Assembly: GCF_025151045.1 (NCBI RefSeq)
Contig: NZ_CP102285.1
Location: forward strand, 4,030,001-4,094,000
DNA from: Parabacteroides johnsonii DSM 18315
Lineage (GTDB): Bacteria; Bacteroidota; Bacteroidia; Bacteroidales; Tannerellaceae
Direction: 5' to 3'
Length of the DNA: 64,000 nucleotides
A program made the position numbers and the translations under genes. The notes under the pieces are model-generated. The model searched no databases. It was not told the origin of the DNA and saw only the letters and a list, made by a program, of their open reading frames with translations. Shown here one piece after another: positions 7,216-15,319 of the stretch (position 1 is the stretch's first letter; every line of letters starts with the position of its first letter).

Positions 7216-8436
7216 TTATTCATACCGTATGGCCTCTATCGGGTCGAGCTGTGCCGCCTTTTTGGCCGGATACCATCCGAAGAATACACCGGTGACGGTA
7301 CATACGGCGAACGACAGGATGACGCTCCAAGGCTGGATGAAGATCGGAAAGTGGGCGACCCCGTTCACGACAAGGGCCGCGCCCACTCCAAAGACTACAC
7401 CTATCAGACCACCTGTCACACTGATCAGGATGGACTCGATCAGGAACTGTGCCAGGATGTCTATGCCTTTTGCCCCGATACTCATGCGGAGGCCGATCTC
7501 ACGTGTACGCTCGGTTACGCTGACGTACATGATGTTCATAATCCCTATACCGCCTACGAGCAGCGAAATACCCGCCACAGCCGCCAACAGCACGGTCATC
7601 ATATCCGTAGTGCTTGTCAACATTGTGCTCAACTCCTGCTGGCTACGGATGGTAAAATCATCATCGTCGCTTTCCTTCAACTTATGGTTGCGGCGGAGTA
7701 TTTCGGTAATCTCGTCGATGGCCTGGTCGGTGTATTCCTCTTTGAGAGCCGAACAGGTAATGCCTTGCAGATGGGTGATGGCCAGGACCTTTTTCTGAAT
7801 AGTTGTGTATGGAGCTAAGATTAGGTCGTCCTGGTCCATTCCCATGCTGTTGTATCCTTTGCTTTCCAGCACGCCTACAATGCGGAAAGGTAATTTCTGA
7901 AAACGTATGACCTTGCCTACCGGGTTGCCGCCGTCAGGGAAGAGGTTGTCGACGACGGTTTTGCCGACCACGCATACTTTGGCAGCCGTTTGGATATCCT
8001 GTTCGGTGAACATGTCACCGTCTTCGACTTTGTAGCGTCGTATCTCCAGGTAGTCGGGACTGATGCCGTAGACTGTGGTCGGAGCGTTGTTGGCACCGTA
8101 GATCGCCTGTCCGCTACTGTTGACGGAAGGAGAGACGGCTGAGACAAAGCGTGTTTCATCCACAATGTTTTCGTAATCTTGCAGCTTCAGGGTTTCCATC
8201 GCGGAGGCGTCCTGCCGGACACCTCCCCGCACGTCGGCCCCCGGATGTATCATGATCATGTTGGAACCCATCTCGCTGATCTGTGCCTGGATGCTTCGCT
8301 TCGAGCCTTGTCCGATGGCAAGCATCGTGATTACGGAGGCTACGCCGATAATGATCCCCAGCATTGTGAGGAAGCCGCGCAACTTGTTGTTGGCGAGTGC
8401 CCGGACGGCTATTTTTATTAGGTTTGTTCCGTTCAT
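7216..8436 (-). CDS. MacB-type ABC transporter permease
   Basis: A 406-residue FtsX/MacB-family permease. One N-terminal membrane helix (about 20-42, FLTMLGIIIGVASVITML) precedes a large periplasmic MacB core domain (to about 275), then three C-terminal helices with the conserved ERTREIGLRMSIGAK linker. Such permeases do not pump across the inner membrane like classical ABC exporters; they drive a periplasmic adaptor and TolC mechanically. The ATPase gene lies 29 bases upstream and the adaptor and outer-membrane channel are next, so all parts of a MacAB-TolC-like machine are present. Substrate unknown. Confidence 0.92.
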   Translation of the reverse strand: MNGTNLIKIAVRALANNKLRGFLTMLGIIIGVASVITMLAIGQGSKRSIQAQISEMGSNMIMIHPGADVRGGVRQDASAMETLKLQDYENIVDETRFVSAVSPSVNSSGQAIYGANNAPTTVYGISPDYLEIRRYKVEDGDMFTEQDIQTAAKVCVVGKTVVDNLFPDGGNPVGKVIRFQKLPFRIVGVLESKGYNSMGMDQDDLILAPYTTIQKKVLAITHLQGITCSALKEEYTDQAIDEITEILRRNHKLKESDDDDFTIRSQQELSTMLTSTTDMMTVLLAAVAGISLLVGGIGIMNIMYVSVTERTREIGLRMSIGAKGIDILAQFLIESILISVTGGLIGVVFGVGAALVVNGVAHFPIFIQPWSVILSFAVCTVTGVFFGWYPAKKAAQLDPIEAIRYE

Positions 8437-8465
8437 TGTAAATAATGTGCGAATGTGAATAGTTA

Positions 8466-9206
8466 TTAATCTTCATTCTTTGGCAACTGTGCCAATGCTT
8501 CCGCTGCGTTCAGGATATTCTTGTTGACTGTATCGGAGGTGACATGTCCGTCGCGCAACGTGATGTTGCGGCTGCTGTACTGGGCGATCTCCGGGTTGTG
8601 AGTCACGAATATGATGGTACGTCCCTCGGCATGCAGTTTTTGAAAAAGGACCAGTATCTCGAAGGAGGTACGGGTATCGAGATTTCCGGTCGCTTCATCA
8701 GCGAGGATGACGGCGGGATCATTTACCAGTGCCCGGGCGATGGCGACGCGTTGCATCTGTCCGCCGGACATCTGGTTGCTCTTATGCATCAGCCGGTCGC
8801 CCAGACCGACGGCAACCAGCGATTCGACAGCTTTCTTATGGCGGTCAGCTGCACTGTAGGATGGGTTGTACATCAAGGGTAGCTCCACGTTCTCGACTGC
8901 TGTCGTTTTAGGCAGCAGATTGTAATTCTGGAAGACGAATCCGATCTTGCGGTTGCGCAGGGTGGCACGAGCATTTTTGCCCATTGTGCGGACCGATGTG
9001 CCGTCGAGGTAATATTCCCCGCTCGTCGGTGTATCCAGGCAACCCAACGTGTTCAGCAGGGTGCTCTTGCCGGAGCCGGATGTCCCCATGATGGTGACAA
9101 ATTCTCCTTCGTATATTGTGAAGGAGACGCCACGCAAGGCGTGGACTGTTTCGTCTCCGACCTTAAAGTCGCGCTTGATGTTATCTAATTTGATTATCTC
9201 TTTCAT
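8466..9206 (-). CDS. MacB/LolD-type ABC transporter ATP-binding protein
   Basis: A 246-residue ATPase with Walker A GTSGSGKST (about 41-49), Q loop FQNYNLLP, signature MSGGQMQRVAIARAL, Walker B VILADEAT and the switch His in FVTHNPE. This is the family that powers separate FtsX-type permeases such as LolCE and MacB-like systems. In the classical MacB of proteobacteria ATPase and permease are fused; here they are separate genes, as is usual in Bacteroidetes. It lies between the adaptor and permease genes on the same strand. Confidence 0.94.
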   Translation of the reverse strand: MKEIIKLDNIKRDFKVGDETVHALRGVSFTIYEGEFVTIMGTSGSGKSTLLNTLGCLDTPTSGEYYLDGTSVRTMGKNARATLRNRKIGFVFQNYNLLPKTTAVENVELPLMYNPSYSAADRHKKAVESLVAVGLGDRLMHKSNQMSGGQMQRVAIARALVNDPAVILADEATGNLDTRTSFEILVLFQKLHAEGRTIIFVTHNPEIAQYSSRNITLRDGHVTSDTVNKNILNAAEALAQLPKNED

Positions 9207-9250
9207 ATTGTTGTACTCCTTGTTTGGGAGGGCAGGTTGGGAGCCTGCTC

Positions 9251-10483
9251 CTACTTGGCATTCTTTTTATTCTTGTTGCTTCCCGGAGGGCCTGGCATGA
9301 ACGGGCTTCTTTCCGTTTCGGCTTCGGCGACTGGGGCTGCGAAGGAGGCTTCGAGATCGACAACCAACTCTTCGCCTTCGTTCAGGCCGTCGGTTATCTC
9401 GATCATGTTTCCGCTGGTGGAACCTACGGAAACGGCTTTCGGTTTCAACTCCTGTCCGTTCTTGATCCATACGAGACGTTTCCCGGCAGGGGCTTCTATG
9501 CCGGCTTCGGAGATGATGTATCCCTGTTGCGTCAACATTGGTGCATCTGGCACGAAGCGGAGCGACTTGGTCGGGACTGTCAGCACGTTATCGCGTTCCA
9601 GCGTGAAGATCGTTACGTTGGCTGTCAGGCGTGGCTTCAATTTCAGGTCGGGATTGTCGGCTGATATCACTACTTCATAAGTAACGACTGTTGAGGTCGA
9701 AGTGGAAGAAGAACTGCTGGTGCTTTCGCTGTCGCCGAGGCGGATTTGCATGACTGTGCCTTCGAATACGTCGTTCGGATAGGCGTCGACGGTGAAGGAG
9801 ACGCGTTGCCCGTTTTCTACGTTGCCTATATCGGCTTCGTCTACGTCTGCGATCACTTGCATTTTGGTCAGGTCGGCCGCGATGGTGAACAGAGTCGGGG
9901 TTTCGAAACCGGCGGCCACGGTCTGTCCTTCTTCAACGGCACGGTTGATCACGACACCATCGATCGGGCTGGTGATAGTTGCATATTCGAGGTTACGGTT
10001 CACTTTGACCATTGCCGCCTGGTTCTGTTCGTAGGCGGCTTTTGCCTTCTCGTAGTTGTATGTGGACGTTTCATAGTCCGAGTCGCTGATCAGTTTCTTT
10101 TCGAAGAGGATCTTGTTGCGGGCATAATTCTTCTGCTGGTACTCGTATTCGCTTTTGCTGCTTGCCAGCTGTGCCTCGGCGGATGCGAGTTCGGCTTTCA
10201 GGTTGACCTTGTCCATTTCGGCGATCAACTGCCCTGCTTTGACTACGTCGTTGTAGTCTGCATACAACTTGTCGATGATGCCGGATACCTGCGTACCGAC
10301 TTCAACTTCCGTTACCGGCTCGACTGTTCCGGTTGCCGTTACCGTGTTCGAGATGGAACTGCGGCCCACTTTGGCGGTTTCGAGTTGGATGCCGCCTTTC
10401 GATGTTTTGCCTGTGAAGAACCAGATGCCTCCGGCTACGACCAGTACACCTACTATACCGATAATTAGTTTCTTCTTGTTCAT
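9251..10483 (-). CDS. MacA-like periplasmic adaptor (membrane fusion protein)
   Basis: A 410-residue adaptor: N-terminal membrane anchor (about 6-24), split lipoyl domain (about 60-92 and 170-200), alpha-helical hairpin (about 93-165) and beta-barrel and membrane-proximal domains. It links the ABC permease in the inner membrane to a TolC channel. Two oddities are visible: a serine/threonine stretch at about 251-266 inserted in the barrel domain, and a Pro/Asn/Lys-rich tail (from about 388) with MPGPPGSNKNKK. It is the second gene after tolC in the cluster, with a structured 130-base gap before it. Confidence 0.93.
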   Translation of the reverse strand: MNKKKLIIGIVGVLVVAGGIWFFTGKTSKGGIQLETAKVGRSSISNTVTATGTVEPVTEVEVGTQVSGIIDKLYADYNDVVKAGQLIAEMDKVNLKAELASAEAQLASSKSEYEYQQKNYARNKILFEKKLISDSDYETSTYNYEKAKAAYEQNQAAMVKVNRNLEYATITSPIDGVVINRAVEEGQTVAAGFETPTLFTIAADLTKMQVIADVDEADIGNVENGQRVSFTVDAYPNDVFEGTVMQIRLGDSESTSSSSSTSTSTVVTYEVVISADNPDLKLKPRLTANVTIFTLERDNVLTVPTKSLRFVPDAPMLTQQGYIISEAGIEAPAGKRLVWIKNGQELKPKAVSVGSTSGNMIEITDGLNEGEELVVDLEASFAAPVAEAETERSPFMPGPPGSNKNKKNAK

Positions 10484-10515
10484 ATTTTTATCTGTTTTTA
10501 TTTCTTTTTTGATAA

Positions 10516-10563
10516 CGGTCCCTTTTGCAAGGTCCCTGCCGGAGTGAATCGAAGCAGGGACCG
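10516..10563 (-). promoter_or_regulatory. Competing hairpins between tolC and macA
   Basis: GGTCCCTGC (10531-10539) pairs perfectly with GCAGGGACC (10554-10562). A second copy CGGTCCC (10516-10522) can pair with GGGACCG (10557-10563), so two structures exclude each other in the transcript running from tolC to macA. No clear U tract follows, so this could be an RNA processing or stability element, or an attenuator. Function is inference. Confidence 0.4.
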
Positions 10564-10613
10564 AAACAAAAAGAGAGTGAATATATTCATTAGTGTTTCA
10601 CCCGAATCGTGTT

Positions 10614-11969
10614 TTAGAATAAATTGATCTCTTCTCCCTGGTAGAAGCGCAATAAGCCTGCGTTCAGTATGGCCGTATATTTGGCCTGGAGTGTTTCCTG
10701 CTGTGCGCTTAACAGATTATTTTTTTCTGTGAGCAACTCTACTGTATTTTTCATGCCGACGTTAAACTGTTCGCTGACGAGAGAGTAACTGGTTTCCGTA
10801 CTCTTCAACTTCTGTGAAGCTGCCACGTATTGCTGCTGTGCACTGTTGGCAGCCAACCAGAGGTTTTCGATAGTCTTGTAGAGTGTCTTCTGGTTGTCCA
10901 GCAGGTCCAGCTGGCTGGTCTGCTTTTGCAACTTAGCCTTGTTGATGGAACTTTTTGTCTGCCGCTTGTCGAAGATGGGGATGCTGAGAGTCAGTCCCAG
11001 CGAGTTGTTCCAGTTCCGCTTGACCTGTTCGCTGAAACTGAAGTCGCTGCCGTTGGCATTCGTGCTTCCGATGCCTGCGCTGAGGCTTAAGGTCGGGAGG
11101 TAGCCTGCACGTGCCATCTTGATGCTCAGGTCCGAGGTTTCTACGTTCAGCTTTCCTGCTTCTATTTCGGGACGGAGGCTGAGGGCGGTGTTGTAGACAT
11201 CATCTTTTGAGGGGAGTGGAGTCAGGACGTTGCTGTCATCCAACTGTGGCAGGTAGAGATCCATCTCGATGTCTCCGTCGAGTTCCAATAGCTGCTTCAG
11301 TTGCAATTTGTAATCCTGCAAGGTCGCTTCGGAAGTCACTAACTGGTAGTTGTCGCTGCTGACTTGTGCTTCCAATTGGGCGAGGTCGCTCGAAGCAATG
11401 CTCCCGACGTTGAACAGTACCTGTCCCCGTTCGTATTGTTTCCGGCTTACTTCCAGTGTCGACCGGTTCACCTCGACGGCTTCGGCGGAATAGAGGATCT
11501 GCACATACAGTTGGGTGATATTCTCTTCGATCGAGTTTTCGCTTTCGTCCACGTTCAGCTCGGCGATGCGGTTGTTCAGCTTTTGCTGCTTGACGGTGTT
11601 CACCCGCTTGCTGCCGTTATACACGGTCCAGTTGGCATCGATGCCATAGCTACCGTTGTACGAAGTCTTGCTTTCGCTTGTCGTGATGTTATCGCCGCTG
11701 ATGATGGTGCCGCTTGCACTGTTCGGGCGGTTAACGATTCGCTGGCTGATGTTTCCGCTCAGGGAGGGTAGGAAATCCGCCTTGGCTGTCTTTACGTCTT
11801 CTTGGGCACTTTCAGCACTGATACGGTTTCGCTGTATGGTGATGTTATGCTCCAGCGCATAATCGATGCAATCGCGAAGCGTCCATTGCTTGGGTGCGTT
11901 TCCCTCTGCTTTCATCCCGGCGGGCAGGAGGAGCAGGCAGGAGAGGAGTATGGAAGAAATCTGTTTCAT
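10614..11969 (-). CDS. TolC-family outer-membrane efflux channel
   Basis: A 451-residue outer-membrane factor with a signal peptide (about 1-21, ending GMKAEG), two OEP repeats (about 30-215 and 245-440) with long coiled-coil segments and the WTLRDCIDYALEHNI start typical of the family. It forms the outer-membrane channel for the MacA/MacB-like genes that follow on the same strand. A Bacteroidetes promoter is seen about 50 bases upstream, so it is probably the first gene of the cluster. Confidence 0.94.
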   Translation of the reverse strand: MKQISSILLSCLLLLPAGMKAEGNAPKQWTLRDCIDYALEHNITIQRNRISAESAQEDVKTAKADFLPSLSGNISQRIVNRPNSASGTIISGDNITTSESKTSYNGSYGIDANWTVYNGSKRVNTVKQQKLNNRIAELNVDESENSIEENITQLYVQILYSAEAVEVNRSTLEVSRKQYERGQVLFNVGSIASSDLAQLEAQVSSDNYQLVTSEATLQDYKLQLKQLLELDGDIEMDLYLPQLDDSNVLTPLPSKDDVYNTALSLRPEIEAGKLNVETSDLSIKMARAGYLPTLSLSAGIGSTNANGSDFSFSEQVKRNWNNSLGLTLSIPIFDKRQTKSSINKAKLQKQTSQLDLLDNQKTLYKTIENLWLAANSAQQQYVAASQKLKSTETSYSLVSEQFNVGMKNTVELLTEKNNLLSAQQETLQAKYTAILNAGLLRFYQGEEINLF

Positions 11970-12017
11970 GATGCTTTCGTTTTATAACCTGACAATCTTT
12001 TTACCTTTTTACGAAAG

Positions 12018-12048
12018 CAAAACTACAACGAGATGAAAACCTGCACAA
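12018..12048 (-). promoter_or_regulatory. Promoter of the tolC efflux cluster
   Basis: On the minus strand TTG (complement of 12046-12048), about 20 bases, then TAGTTTTG (complement of 12018-12025) fits the Bacteroidetes promoter. It sits about 50 bases before the tolC start, and the gap of 142 bases to the preceding gene supports a separate transcription unit. Confidence 0.5.
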
Positions 12049-12111
12049 TCAGATTAGAAAAAGAGGTGTGTTTCCTCGACAAAGGAGGAATTTCTATCGA
12101 TGAAAGGGGTG

Positions 12112-12660
12112 TCAATAAAAGACAATTCCGGCAATCCCTGCCAGGATGATCATCAGGATCGGATTGATCTTGAACTTCCAGGTGAGGATGAATGCGCTTC
12201 CGAAGATCAGGAAGCTTTTATAGTCGATGAAGTTCTCGCTGTTCATCAACAGCAGGGCGGCGGCGGCAATCAAGCCGACTGTAGCCGGACGAAGGCCGTA
12301 GAACGCGGCTGCTACATATTTGTTGTTCCTGAATTTGGCAAAGGCGTATGAGATAGCCAGCACTAACAGGAAAGAGGGTAGGCAGACGGCAAATGTCGTC
12401 AGGCAGGAACCTAAGATGGCCATCGCGGGCGAATAGCCGGCGTTGTGGATGGCTGTATAACCGATATAAGTTGCACTGTTGATCCCGATCGGGCCGGGTG
12501 TCATCTGTGAGATTGCGACGATATCTGTAAATTCCTGTGATGAGATCCATCCGTAGCGGTCCACCACGTCTGCCTGTATCAAGGAGAGCATTGCATAGCC
12601 ACCACCGAAACCGAATATTCCGATTTTCAGATATACATAAAATAATTGCAACCAGATCAT
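12112..12660 (-). CDS. Chromate transporter family protein, short form, second of a pair
   Basis: A 182-residue half-size CHR protein. The N-terminal FGFGGGYAMLSLIQ motif and the PGPIGINSATYIGY motif are those of the family; several hydrophobic helices follow. Two half-size proteins together replace one long ChrA protein, probably as a heterodimer. Its partner ends one base upstream, so the two are co-translated. Family members can export chromate, but many half-size pairs in anaerobes have unknown substrates. Resistance to chromate is not implied by the sequence. Confidence 0.88.
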   Translation of the reverse strand: MIWLQLFYVYLKIGIFGFGGGYAMLSLIQADVVDRYGWISSQEFTDIVAISQMTPGPIGINSATYIGYTAIHNAGYSPAMAILGSCLTTFAVCLPSFLLVLAISYAFAKFRNNKYVAAAFYGLRPATVGLIAAAALLLMNSENFIDYKSFLIFGSAFILTWKFKINPILMIILAGIAGIVFY

Positions 12661-12661
12661 A

Positions 12662-13192
12662 TCAGTCTTTCTTTATTTTCAGTCCGTAAACAAGTCCTCC
12701 TATGATGGCAGCCAGAATAATCCACACAGGAGACAATCCTCCCTGCCAGATCAGCAATGCGGCAGCGATAGGGATAATCAACTCTTTGTAACTCATCTTG
12801 ATCGAACGTGCCGTTGTCAGACAAGGTACGGCAATCAGGGCAACGACCGCCGGACGCAATCCTTTGAATGCTTTCTCTACCCATACGTTGTCTTGGATAT
12901 GGGTGAAGAACAAGGCGATCGCCAATATAATAATAAAAGAGGGAAGGATGCTTCCCAAAGCGCAAACAACGCCACCCGGCACTTTTTTTAGCTTATATCC
13001 TACAAAAATAGAGATGTTCACGGCAAAAATGCCGGGCAAAGATTGGGCTACGGAGAAGAGGTCGATAAAATCTTCTTTCGAAAGCCATCCTTTATCTACC
13101 ACTTCCCGCTGTATCAGGGGCAGCATTGCATACCCCCCCCCGATAGTGAAAGTCCCTATTTTGACGAATGTCAGAAAAAGTGTCCAGTACAT
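12662..13192 (-). CDS. Chromate transporter family protein, short form, first of a pair
   Basis: A 176-residue half-size CHR protein with the signature GTFTIGGGYAMLPLIQREVVD near the N terminus and SLPGIFAVNISIFVGY, plus several membrane helices. Residues Gly18-Gly20 are encoded by nine consecutive G bases, so slippage there would truncate the protein near its start. The partner protein uses mixed glycine codons at the same motif. The S41 protease gene lies 49 bases upstream on the same strand. Confidence 0.88.
   Translation of the reverse strand: MYWTLFLTFVKIGTFTIGGGYAMLPLIQREVVDKGWLSKEDFIDLFSVAQSLPGIFAVNISIFVGYKLKKVPGGVVCALGSILPSFIIILAIALFFTHIQDNVWVEKAFKGLRPAVVALIAVPCLTTARSIKMSYKELIIPIAAALLIWQGGLSPVWIILAAIIGGLVYGLKIKKD
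13133..13141. repeat. Nine-base G tract inside a transporter gene
   Basis: Nine C on the plus strand (G on the coding strand) encode Gly-Gly-Gly at residues 18-20 of the first CHR protein. A change of one base would shift the frame close to the start. Confidence 0.9.
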
Positions 13193-13241
13193 AATCCTTT
13201 AGAATAAATCTGAATGATAGGAAGTATTATCGATAATAGGT

Positions 13242-14834
13242 TTACCGTCCCAGTTCTTTTTCGTACCGTTGGTCGTCGTTGATGAGGCGCAAGGCTTCCT
13301 GGAAGCTTTCGTTGTCGTCGTTGATGACCTGGAAGTATTCGGCCATATCATACAGGTCGCGTGCGATAAGCGCCTTGATCTGAAGCATGATAAGCGGTTT
13401 GGAACGGTTGTATTGCTCTTCGTTGAATTCGATCTTGTCATCTTTAGCCAGTGTGACCAACTCCTGCATCATGTCGTCTGTTACGTTGAAGTTCTGCTTG
13501 TATTGGGCGAACTTCGGATATTTCTTGTTCAGTTCGGCACGATGGCGGTCCAGATAATTCATGGCGATGCGGTTCACCAAGCCGGCGGCTACGACGCTAC
13601 GATGATAGTCCGTGTAGCGGGACGTGTCGACCGGGATAAAGACATCCGGCATGATACCTCCACCGCCATACACGATGCGTTTTGTCTCCAACGTATTGTA
13701 TTTCATCGAATCGGGGAAATGAATGCTGTCCTCGCTCATCAGCTCGCCCCGGTTGTAGCGGTCGATCAGGTCATGGTTGTATTGTTCCTGGTTGCCGTTG
13801 ACATACGGTTTTTGGATGGAACGGCCTGTAGGCGTATAATAGCGGGCAACCGTCAGGCGGATCATCGAGCCGTCAGGCATCGGGATCGGTTTTTGCACCA
13901 GCCCTTTTCCGAACGTACGGCGGCCTACGACAACGCCACGGTCCCAATCCTGCACTGCGCCGGAAAGGATTTCACTGGCGGATGCGGATGTCTCATCTAC
14001 CAGTACGACCAAACGTCCCTCTTCAAAACCACCACGAGCCGAAGACTTGGCTTCTTCGCGCGGTTGTTTGTTTCCTTCGGTGTAAACGATCAACTTGTCT
14101 TTACCTAAGAACTCGTCGGCCAGGTCGATCGCGATATTCAGATATCCCCCGCCATTCCCCTGCAAGTCAAGAATCAAGTTCTTCATTCCCTGTTTCTTCA
14201 GTTTCTCCAATGCTTCCCGGAATTCGTCGGCCGACGAGGCGGCAAAGCGGTTCAGTTTGATGTATCCGGTAGTCTTATCCGCCATGTAAGCGGCATCCAG
14301 ACTGTATACCGGAATCTTTCCACGTGTGATCTTGAATTCGATCAGGTCGGGTACTCCGCCGCGCAGGACCTTTACCCGCACTTCCGTATTCTTCGGGCCA
14401 CGCAAGCGTTTCATCACATCCGTATTCTTCATCTTGACGCCGGCAATCAGCGTGTCGTCCACCATGATGATGCGGTCACCGGCCATCAGACCGACCTTTT
14501 CCGAAGGTCCGCCGGGAATTACCTGGATCACATATAAAGTATCTGTCAGCATATTGAACTGGATACCGATCCCGTCGAAATTCCCCTGCAACGGTTCCGT
14601 CATCTCTTTCGTCTCTTCCGGGTCCGTATAGGTAGAGTGAGGGTCCAGCTTTTCCAACATGCCGACGATGGCATCCTCCACCAGCTTCGTTTCACTTGTA
14701 GAGTCTACATATAGATTGGAGATGGCATACAGGGCCAACTGGAGCTTACGGGCATCTATGTTGTTGCCGCGCTGTGCCGACATCGAAGCGGCAAACACAC
14801 TCAATATAAGGAGTGGAAGTAAAATTCGTTTCAT
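13242..14834 (-). CDS. S41 family C-terminal processing peptidase
   Basis: A 530-residue periplasmic serine protease with a signal peptide (about 1-20), an N-terminal helical region, a PDZ domain (about 85-165; IQVIPGGPSEKVGLMAGDRI) and the tail-specific protease core. The Ser/Lys dyad is visible in SASASEI (about 284-289) and K310 of FGKGLVQ. A long C-terminal extension of about 200 residues follows, as in other Bacteroidetes CtpA proteins. These enzymes cleave proteins from their C termini. It is 11 bases after coaD in a run parE-coaD-ctpA that is likely one transcript. Confidence 0.92.
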   Translation of the reverse strand: MKRILLPLLILSVFAASMSAQRGNNIDARKLQLALYAISNLYVDSTSETKLVEDAIVGMLEKLDPHSTYTDPEETKEMTEPLQGNFDGIGIQFNMLTDTLYVIQVIPGGPSEKVGLMAGDRIIMVDDTLIAGVKMKNTDVMKRLRGPKNTEVRVKVLRGGVPDLIEFKITRGKIPVYSLDAAYMADKTTGYIKLNRFAASSADEFREALEKLKKQGMKNLILDLQGNGGGYLNIAIDLADEFLGKDKLIVYTEGNKQPREEAKSSARGGFEEGRLVVLVDETSASASEILSGAVQDWDRGVVVGRRTFGKGLVQKPIPMPDGSMIRLTVARYYTPTGRSIQKPYVNGNQEQYNHDLIDRYNRGELMSEDSIHFPDSMKYNTLETKRIVYGGGGIMPDVFIPVDTSRYTDYHRSVVAAGLVNRIAMNYLDRHRAELNKKYPKFAQYKQNFNVTDDMMQELVTLAKDDKIEFNEEQYNRSKPLIMLQIKALIARDLYDMAEYFQVINDDNESFQEALRLINDDQRYEKELGR

Positions 14835-14845
14835 TGTATTGTATT

Positions 14846-15319
14846 TTAATAAAGGTTTGTTCCTTTCGGCACAAACTGGGAAATATCTTTTCCGTAACGC
14901 AGCAACTCCCGCACGATGCTGGAGCTGATATGCGTATGTTCCGGTTCCGTAAAAAGAATAAATGTCTCGATCCCGCTCAGCTTGCGGTTCACGTCGGCTA
15001 TGCTCTTTTCATATTCGAAATCGTTCACCGTACGAATGCCGCGCAGGATAAAGCCGGCATTCATCTGTTGGGCGAAGTCGACCGTCAGCGAGTCGTACGA
15101 CATAACCCGTACGCGCGGCTCGTCCTTGTAGAGATTCCGGATTGCCTCCAGCCGTTTCTCCAGCGAGAAATGAGTACGTTTCGTGTCGTTGATACCGATC
15201 GAGATAATGATCTCGTCCACCAACTCGAGTCCGCGGCTTACCAACGATTCGTGCCCGATCGTGAAAGGGTCGAACGTTCCGGGGAAAAGAGCGATACGTT
15301 TATTGTCAATTGACCACAT
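14846..15319 (-). CDS. coaD: Phosphopantetheine adenylyltransferase
   Basis: A 157-residue nucleotidyltransferase that adds AMP to 4'-phosphopantetheine to give dephospho-CoA, the fourth step of coenzyme A synthesis. The T/HxGH motif is in [15 protein letters not shown] and the ISSSIVREL motif near the C terminus binds ATP. Length is normal. The chosen start overlaps the end of parE by 14 bases, which argues for translational coupling. Confidence 0.95.
   Translation of the reverse strand: MWSIDNKRIALFPGTFDPFTIGHESLVSRGLELVDEIIISIGINDTKRTHFSLEKRLEAIRNLYKDEPRVRVMSYDSLTVDFAQQMNAGFILRGIRTVNDFEYEKSIADVNRKLSGIETFILFTEPEHTHISSSIVRELLRYGKDISQFVPKGTNLY

Noticed and set aside
9746-10468. 240-residue open frame on the plus strand
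   Set aside because: It is antisense to the MacA-like adaptor and rich in Cys, Phe and Val without domain features.
12112-13192. Chromate resistance operon
   Set aside because: Only the half-size CHR pair is present, without other metal resistance genes; the substrate of such pairs in anaerobes is not established.
13269-14108. 279-residue open frame on the plus strand
   Set aside because: It is antisense to the S41 protease, whose signal peptide, PDZ and catalytic motifs are clear. The long frame is a by-product of codon bias in GC-rich DNA.
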